Shown here piece after piece: positions 49,886-58,800 of a stretch of DNA of 64,000 bases. Origin of the DNA: Megaleporinus macrocephalus (taxonomy: Eukaryota; Chordata; Actinopteri; Characiformes; Anostomidae); the NCBI GenBank assembly GCA_021613375.1, contig CM038725.1:8636589-8700588 (forward strand), in the 5' to 3' direction. The notes under the pieces are model-generated. The model was not told the DNA's origin and did not search any database. It saw only the letters and a program-made list of their open reading frames with translations. The translations under genes and the position numbers were made by a program. Each line of letters opens with the position of its first letter. Position 1 is the stretch's first letter.

Positions 49886-52800
49886 TTTTTTTTTTTTTTT
49901 TTTTTTTCTTTTCTATATACTCTTCTCTTCTAATCATGTGGTTTTCTATAATGCTACTATCATATTTACTTTGAATGGTAAAGAATATATCCTCACTGTC
50001 CAAAGAAAGACAAGTATCACAATATACTTCACTTTTAATGTGAGTCAATGGAGCTATTTTGGAGCATTTCTATTGGTCCATTCATCATGAAATTTTCTCT
50101 CGATGTAAACAGCAGCTGTTGTGTTGTAATGATGTAGAAAAATAAAAATGGATAATACATGTTTTTCTTTGGACAGATATCTAACTCCCAACTGCTCCCC
50201 GAGCTCCCCAAGCGCTGTGGATAGGGCTGCCCACCATTCGGGCAAGTGTATTCACTGCCCCTTAGTGTGTGTATATGTGGATGTTTCACTGCACGGATGG
50301 GTTAAATGTGGAGATCAAGTAGTTCTAAATTCTGTTGCTTAAAATTTCTAATTCTAATAATATTGCGTGTCAATGTGAGCATTTATTTCTTACATGAGAA
50401 AACCCTTAACTTTAACTGAAAGTTAGTGGAGCAAGTTTTTTCCATATATTTCTAGACTTTGTTAACAACAGCTTGTGATTTCAAATTAAAGATAAATAAT
50501 TAAATTAAAAAAGAGATAAAGATACAAAGTTTTATCCTGAGAATGACAGTATGAATAGAAATATTTTCACTTGTTTACTTGCCTTATATTGTAATTTTGA
50601 CTAAATCTATAAGCCCTTAATGATCTAAATACCCTACTGAACATACAGAATGTGCTCAGAAACGGTCACATCCAGCGATAGAAAACACCTTATCGGGAAT
50701 AAATGCTCCAGTTCCACATCCTAATGCCCAATGTGCTCGCGCAACAGCTAGTCTGGGTGCAGATTTTAATGGGACACAGTTAATGAACGTGACTGTATCT
50801 GTGATTATTTAGTTTTATATTTGATGAGAGAGCGAGAGTGAAATCATTCACCAGGCACTGCTTCCCAGAGGGCGACTCCTTGTTAAAAAACTGAGTCCAA
50901 ACGAGGAACATAATTGGTGCCATTGAGACTCAGCTCCAGCTTTCATATCGAGCGGTGGAGCCTTTGTCGTCGAGTCTGTGGTCTGCTCGCGAAGTGTCTG
51001 ATTGACCTCAGCCTTAAGGAAATGAGATCCCTGGGAATAAAGGAGCTTAGCTGGAGCCAAGAATAATAACACATGCTGTAACTTACAAAAGGCTTGATTG
51101 TTGGCGGTGAGGAACAACTAGCAGAGGTGCAGTCTGTCTTACGGAGCCAGTTTTTCTCACCATGATTAATTGTATGAACAAGAAGTGCAAGCCAGGGGGT
51201 TTGGGGTCTTTTTGAGGTTTCAATATGGGCTATGTAGACGAGAACAGTTTCCCTCAACTTGGGAAGCATTCAGATTGAAATATAGTATTATATTAATAAC
51301 GTCCTGGGATCCTGGTATTTGTTGTTGGTGTCTATTCTAGGGCTTGTGTTTATTATTCCTCCCGCCCTGGTTTTGATACAGTGTTTTGTTTTTTCATTTA
51401 AATGCAATAACTGTGAGAGAGTTCATACTCAGGTAATGTAAAAATGTTCACAAGTGTCTGTTCATAGTCGTAAAGTTCAGCCATTAATATCCAGTCACGG
51501 CTGGATACGAGTTTTATGGAGGCATTCTCATTGGTCAGTTGACATAGCATGTCAATGTCAGTGGTTTGAAGCCATGGAGTGAACGTTTTCTCTCATCTCG
51601 CTGCATGTTTCCATTGCGTTGATATGCCTTCTCAAAAAACATAATACATCCATTCATTTTCCAGTGGTCATTTTGAATATTGCATTAAACATAGACTTGG
51701 GAAGTGGAGCCATAATTTAATGTGTCCCCCATCTGCATTTCAAAAGCATTACAAATGAGGTACGGTACAAGAGCCATTGAGTAGCAATGACACTGTGTTG
51801 ATTGTCTGATGAACAGAAAGTTATCCCTACTAATGTCTAGCTATTATAAAATGTAGACCAAAAGTCTGAGACCACGACTTGGAACGGGAAATATACAGCA
51901 AATGTTTAGTGTTTTGGAAAAAAAAAATTAAAAGAAGAAGAAAAATAAATATTTCTGCAGTTTTTAGGTCACCATTCAAATTCAAACAAATTTAAGACCA
52001 CGCTGATTATGATCTTGTTGTATCTTGTCCATGTTCAGATGACTCTTATTTGGATTTTTGGGGCAAAATCGGCACAATATGGGTACCAAATGCAAAAAAA
52101 TGAATGTAAATAACTTTTTATTCAAATTGTTATACTGATAATTTAATTTGTAATTAAAAACTTTGAGTTAAATTAGAAAACAGTGCCAAAAAGAAGCATT
52201 TTTATCAGTGGTCTCAGACTTGTGGCAAATTATATTGGCTAAAATTATTGAAATCTGCTTATTTTTGACTATACATTACATTGAGCAATGATATTGGTTA
52301 GCATTAATTTTTGCTCATTAAAATCAGAATAGAATATCGAATAGGCCCAAATCTCAGTATTGTGCTGCTATACAGTGTTACATAGTAAGTGAAGCATTTC
52401 TGTGAATAAAGTGAATTACTGATGTGCTAATAACTGTTTTCCCCTCTCTCAGGAACCTGAGGACATCCTCTTATTGGATCTGTCCACCGAGATAGACAAC
52501 AACCAGAACTGTGTGAAGGGCAACCCCTTTACCGCCTCCTCCTCTTCCTCTGCCCTCAGTGTCCAGTCCAGCCTCTCGCGTGAAAACCCCTTCTCCTCCC
52601 AGCTCAGCTTCTTCCCCACCCCCAGCCATGACCCCTTCAGCGACGACCCCTTCTCCAAAAGCGACGACCAGCCAGCGACTGCTGCGGTCAATCACAGCTC
52701 CAGTCACTTTTTCAACGGCGGACCCAAGAACGGCGACTCCGACTACCTGGCCCAGCAGTTCGACCAGCTCTCCAACAGGACAGTCATCCAGGCGCTCAGT

Positions 52801-55800
52801 AACGGCCAGTGGCCACTCGATGGCAGGGCAGCGGACATGGATGCCTGGACTCAGAACGGCATCCCAGTCAGAGAGCAGAACGGCCACAGTGGAAAGGTAA
52901 CACCGAGCCCATTTTCAGAGGCTGCGGAAAAAACCCAGCCAGTTCAGAATGGAGTGAAGCATGAGAACGGAAGCAAGCCCGAGCCTGCCGTCAAGCAGGC
53001 CAAGGATTCGGTCATCATCAGCCCACCTCCGCTCAACACAAAAGCTGGCCGGGGAAGGAGGGCTGTGAAGGTGAGTCCAACGGTCAGCCAGATTAGTCAC
53101 AAATCAGTGAAATGTAGCAACAAAATATCTTAATGTTCAGTAAATTAGATCAGTAGTTACAAAAAAATTAGTTTTGCCGTGCAGTTCATTAGGTGGGATA
53201 TGGTTGTAAAGCAGTAGGAAAGTTTTATTGCATGGATATTCCACATTTTTTTTAAATTTGTTAATAGAAAATGTATTTGATGTGGTCATTAGTATCACAC
53301 TACTTTGATACATAGTCATAATGAACTATAAACCTCAAATTTGAAAACGGCTATCAGTTTTGGAGGTACATTGATTAGTTCCAGTTAAATCCAATTAAAT
53401 AGGACTAATTACGTTCACTTTGTAATGAAACAATCAGTACTAACAATATCCATATGCACAGAAAAGCATATTGTTCATCACAACAACACAAATATATCAT
53501 GATAATGATAAAATATTGAAGGTGGTTAGTAAGGTGTAGTGGGTTACACTGCTGCCCTCCATGCTGTAGACTCTGTGCCAATAAGAGTCCTTGGGCAAGA
53601 CTCCTAACACCACCTTCACCTGTACCAGGTAACCTGTAACACTACCCTCCCCTGCCTGTGTACAGGTAAACTGTAACACCACCTTCCCCTACCTGTATAC
53701 AGGTAAACTGTAAGTCTGTCTGGATAAGAGCGTCTGCTGAATGCCATAAATGTAAAATCGCCCACCTCTGATGTGGTCGTAGGTGTTTATGTGGAGTATT
53801 AAGCGATGGCGTTGAATGTGGGTCTGCCAGAACTGTGTGTTTCATAACTAGTGTTTTCAAGTTGACAACAATAAGGTTTTTATGCAGTGGCCGAGGTGAC
53901 AAAGTTCAATACTACACTGTATAATCCCAAAAGACGATAATTGTATAAAACTGCTTACCCCGGCGGTACAAATGAAAGGCTTTGTTGGATGAGGGTGGTG
54001 CTGGCCAGTGCAGAAAGTTCTAAAAAGAGCTCATCGACTGTCATTCAGTCACAGTTACTGTATCTTAAACTGAGTTATCATGCTGGTTACATGGTGTTCT
54101 AATGACCTGACTCTTTTTTTAATGCTTCAGTGAATGACAGAAAGGAGGTAAGAACTTACTCTGTGATCGTCTTAAGCTGGCATTGGGAGCTTAAAGGAAT
54201 AGTTTGGCCAAAGAAATTATTTAGACATTTTCCCCTTAACCAAAATATAGTCAGTAAGGACGTAATCAGTGCCTGGAACTTTGGTATCATTCTGTTTGAA
54301 TGCTTAAATAACATACCTACACAGCTTGTGTCAATATTTGCAAGATGGCAATTTTTTTTTAATTGTATTGTAGTGACTGTGATGAAGGTTCCTTTGCAAG
54401 TAATTGAATGTATAGGCCAAGTTAATAACACCATATATCAGTACTCAGTGTTGATTTTCATTCATAATACTCTGCTATTCTTCTTTTATTACTTTTAATG
54501 GTTTAATGGTATCTTTCATAGAGCTGTTAGAATATAAATGTTTTTTAACAAGTTATTTATTTAACATAACATAAGACCCCTTATTTTAGTGCAATGTCAT
54601 TGACTTTACAAGGGAACTCTTGACTGTTGAGATTCATAGACTACTTTAATACTATTAAAGTATCACATTTAAACCAAATGTTAGTTCTAAAAAAAGCAGG
54701 ACAAATAGGCAGAATTCCTCTACTAGTAGATCGCCATTATCAGACTATGATGCCAGTCCTACAGAAAATCAGACAATCTAAAAAGTAAGTAAAACCTGAA
54801 GTAATGTCACTCTAGCTAAAGCTGGTAACGCTGAATGACATATTAGAGAAAAAAATTATATTTAGCTTGCTGTTCCTCAATCAGAGAGAGTGAGATGTGG
54901 CGAGGATTATATCTATTTTTAATAATTAAAAAAGTATTTTTCTTGGTGGGGCTATGGTTAGGGTTAGGATTAGGATTAGGGTTAGGGCCCACAGTCCAAA
55001 CACATGCATGTTAGGTTTATCATTACTCTGAATTGCCTGTAGGTGTGAGTGTTTGTTGACCATGTGATGGGCTGGGGACCTGTCCATGGTGTATGACGCT
55101 AGGATTGGCTCCAGTCCCCGACTAGCGGGATAAAGTGGAAGATTATAGGTGGATGTTTTTTTCTTGGTTCATTTTATATGTTTGAATGGGTTTGGACATG
55201 TACACCATGTTGAGTCTGTATGTCGTTAACAGTCAGGGTTCCTGGTGTCATTTTGAAAATACTGACACTGAACATCGTTAATTCTTATGGTAGAATGTTC
55301 TAAAACTTCTTAGCTACATTGGCTGAAGAACCAAACTTTGGCCACCAGATAGATCTTGGCTGAAACGAAATTTGGGGTGAGGGGAAAATTGTGTGAACTG
55401 TTTTTTTGCCAAGGTATTTCTTTACTGTCTAGTACATTTTAGTCTTTGATGCTTTACATAGACAGTCAATTTGTACGCAGTCATAACGGTTTTCTCTCTC
55501 CTCCTCAGTCTCCAACGAATGAAAAAGCTGGAGCAGATCCATTCACTTCACCCAACCCGTCGGAATCGCCATCTCCTCCTCAGCTAGACAGCAGCCCAGC
55601 CAACTCGGTCCCTTTTTTCAACAAGAGCTCCAGCAGCTCTTCAGACACCCTTGCAGGCCTTGGTAAAATTCTCAGAACAAGATTAATCCTTTGACCTTTA
55701 TGTGAATATTTTGACCTTTCTAACAGTTTAGCGCTTCAGAAAATGACATTAAAATGTCAGAATGTGGCATTCAGATGCAGCGGAGCATTGCGTCTGAATG

Positions 55801-58800
55801 CATAATTGATATCACCAGCACCACCTTTAATCCTGTGTGGATGTCCTAGTGTGTAGCAGTCTGCTCTAGTTTAGTCCTAATCATGTTGGGATGGGAATAT
55901 GGCAGGATCAAAATCCCAAGGTTTGTTTGAGAAGTCAAGGAATTTGATTGAAATTTTTATTTACAGCCTTTGCTGCCTTACACCACAGGTAGTCTAGGCT
56001 TGTTTGGTGGACAACATGTGCTGCTTTATTAGCTACAGCACTATGGCTGTGAGGAAAATGTGGCTAATATGTAAAACATTTTTGTACCAAACAATTAATA
56101 CTGTGCAAACTGTATGCGTAAATCAACAATAGTGTTGTATTTAATATAGTGTTTTTCTTTTTAGTCTATTAAATCTCTAGATTTTTACAAATCTAGGAAT
56201 ACAACAGTCCTTATTAGCAGTTTATCGTCGCTATCCAAAGAAAAACATCACCATTTTTGCAGACGTTTATTGCCTAACATCATTTAAACACGCCAGTTGC
56301 TGTTTACATTGTGTGAAAATTTCATGATGGATGGACCAATAGAAATGCTAGAAAATAGCTCTAAAAAAATCTGGTTCCATTGACTTCCATTGAAAGTAAG
56401 GAAAGTTTTTGGCCTCTCCTGTAAAGTTGTTATATTGAAGGTACTTGTTTTTCATTGGACAGCGACGATATGTTTTGTAGAATTATTGATTGTATCTTAC
56501 AGAAAATCCACCCTTCTGTCATTATCTGTTACCTCTGCTGTGCTAACGTCTATGTAAAGCCTGCAGGGCCTTCTTTCAGAGCTCCACAACGTGATGCAGA
56601 ATGTAGTTTTTTTTAAATCATATGTCTCATACCATTGAGTTCAGACTTCAGGCAAATCAGATTAGTTTCTTAAATCAGACCTTTTGAGATGGATCACCAG
56701 CCTACCTATGTGGGTTCTTGTGGTAATGACGTAGGCATCAAGAACTCTGTAGCCAGGCTGGTGACATGGCTTTCATTTGTGGAAGCAGAAGAGATGGAGG
56801 TGCATCGTTTCGCCGTCCAAACAATCACTCTGTTAAGTCTCGGTTCACAGCTCTTTGGCGCTTTTCTTGAATGCCAACTCTTACAGCACTCCAGATTTAT
56901 TGTTGTCATTGTTTGTCATTTTGCCAGTGATGCAAAAGGAACTTGGAAATTCGATTTGAGCATCCAGACTGAGATGCATCTGTAAAAACCTGATTGGAAT
57001 TGCGTTTTTAAACCAGCCCCGTATATGCAAAATTCCATATTTGCCAAAAAAATCATATGTGGTTTGGGTCCCATTTGCAAAAATCAAATTTCATGTGTTT
57101 TTTGCCATCCAGACTATCAAAAATCACTTCGGATACAATCGGGATAAGCCAAAAATAGGACTTTGGCTGGCAGTCTGAACAAAGCCTTATACTCAAGCTT
57201 ATATATACGACCATCAGATGCTGCTGGAATTAGATAAATACTGCAAGCCAATTATTAGCTGAGTATATTAGCCAATGTTAGCTGAGTAGCTGTGGAGCTT
57301 GTAGCCTAAGACGTCTGAAGCAGCTGACTGATCAAGAGGTGTTCTAGGTTCTACACTCTTAACTCAGACTGGTCTTCAAGCCAAAACCGACAACTAACCA
57401 CAAGAAACTGGCTTTTCCTGAAACAGGAAGCAGGCTGACTTATAGTTCCTTCTCTAAAAGTGTATTTTCTCTCTGCTCTAGGTGGGTTGTCTCTTGGACC
57501 CTCATCTTCTGCCTCCACTCCTGGTGCAGCCCCATGGAGCCAGCCCCTTCCCTCCATCTTGCCATGCACCAACAGCGTCTCCCAGCCTTTCGCTCAGCCT
57601 CCTGCCTTCTCCACCTCTCCAGTACCCAACTGGGGAAGCAGCTCTGGAGTTTTTGGGACCTCCCCTACACAGCAACTTCCATCCTGGGGCCAGACCACCA
57701 CTCCTGTTCCTAATGGATCCTGGGCCCAGAACTCCTCCCTGGGGAACCCTTTCCAGGCCAGCATCTTTCCTCCATCCTCAAGCCTAATGCCTGGGAGTCA
57801 GCAAAGCTCCAGCCCTCCTCCACAGATCCCACCCCGCGCAGCACCTGCTAAAGAGCCCCCTAAGATCGACAGCAACGCCTTTGTAGACTTGGATCCCTTA
57901 GGAGAGAGGGAGAAGAGGGACATCAAAGACATGTTCAAGGATTTCCAAATGGCTAAACCACCCAATGCTCCAACAAAAAATGGTGAGAAGATGGGATTCA
58001 TGGTTCAAAGATGATTTACCCACGTTCATTCTGTTTTGGTGTCCTCAGTTGGTCTTGTTTGTAAGAATGCATTGTCATCTTTTTTAATGACCACTGTTGT
58101 TGTTTAATAGAGTGTCTTTTCTTTACAGAACCACTAAAAATAGGTGGCCAGAACCTTTTTGATAACCCATTCGGAGCCTTTGGAGCACCAACATCTGCTA
58201 CAGTACGTATTCTTTCCTCTGAAAAATGTTGGTATATTGTTGCTTTCCAAAGACAAACATGTAAAGGCGACTTGACCAGAGAGGACAAAAACCTTCTTTA
58301 CTTTTAATGTAAATCAATGGAACACGATTTTTTTTCCTCAAGCAGTTTTGGAGCATTTCTATTGGTCCATCATTAAATTCTCACATTATATAAACAGCAG
58401 ATGTAGTGTTTAAATGCGGTAGAAAACCAAAAAATTGAGATGCATGTTTTTCTTTGGACAGCGACGATGTACTGTGTATTGACTACACCTGGATTCATTA
58501 TGTTGTCTGTACACTCCCCATACTACAAACTCAATTCCCCAAACGCTAAGACAACAAGCAAATAAAAACAACTGTAGTGATTTATGAATTTACTTGGACC
58601 TGTATTTGAACAAAAGCCATTCAAAGTCACAATAGGTTATGGTTTACCTTTTTAAATTCAACACGCTCCAAAAAATATTAGGACGGGGGAACAGAAGCCT
58701 TGGAACTTTGTAAACATCTTAAACAGGTGATGCAGTTCTGCTTGGATATAAAAGAAACATCCAGGAGAGACCTGGTTCTTTATAAACAGGGATCGACTGA

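Larger units (their letters stand above)
49723..52452 (+). other. Intron 9 of dab2
   Basis: It contains a (TA)n-T(n) tract, a MITE-A, a SINE fragment and a Tc1-like MITE. The stretch 50350-51850 holds no exon or repeat I recognise. Confidence 0.9.
53071..55508 (+). other. Intron 10 of dab2
   Basis: It contains a SINE, a short telomere-like run and an inverted family B fragment. Other stretches (53071-53520, 53770-54950, 55165-55500) hold no exon or recognised repeat. Confidence 0.9.

Noticed and set aside
52471..52900. Overlapping frames on both strands at exon 10
   Set aside because: They are shadow frames of the real dab2 exon, which alone carries conserved NPF, DPF and clathrin-box motifs.
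52896..52901. Internal donor-like GTAACA in exon 10
   Set aside because: The reading frame continues with conserved sequence (QNGVK, PPP, GRGRR) to the stronger GTGAGT donor at 53071.
54130..54146. Possible 17-nt microexon between CTTCAG and GTAAGA
   Set aside because: It would shift the frame between exons 10 and 11 and start with TGA in the required phase.
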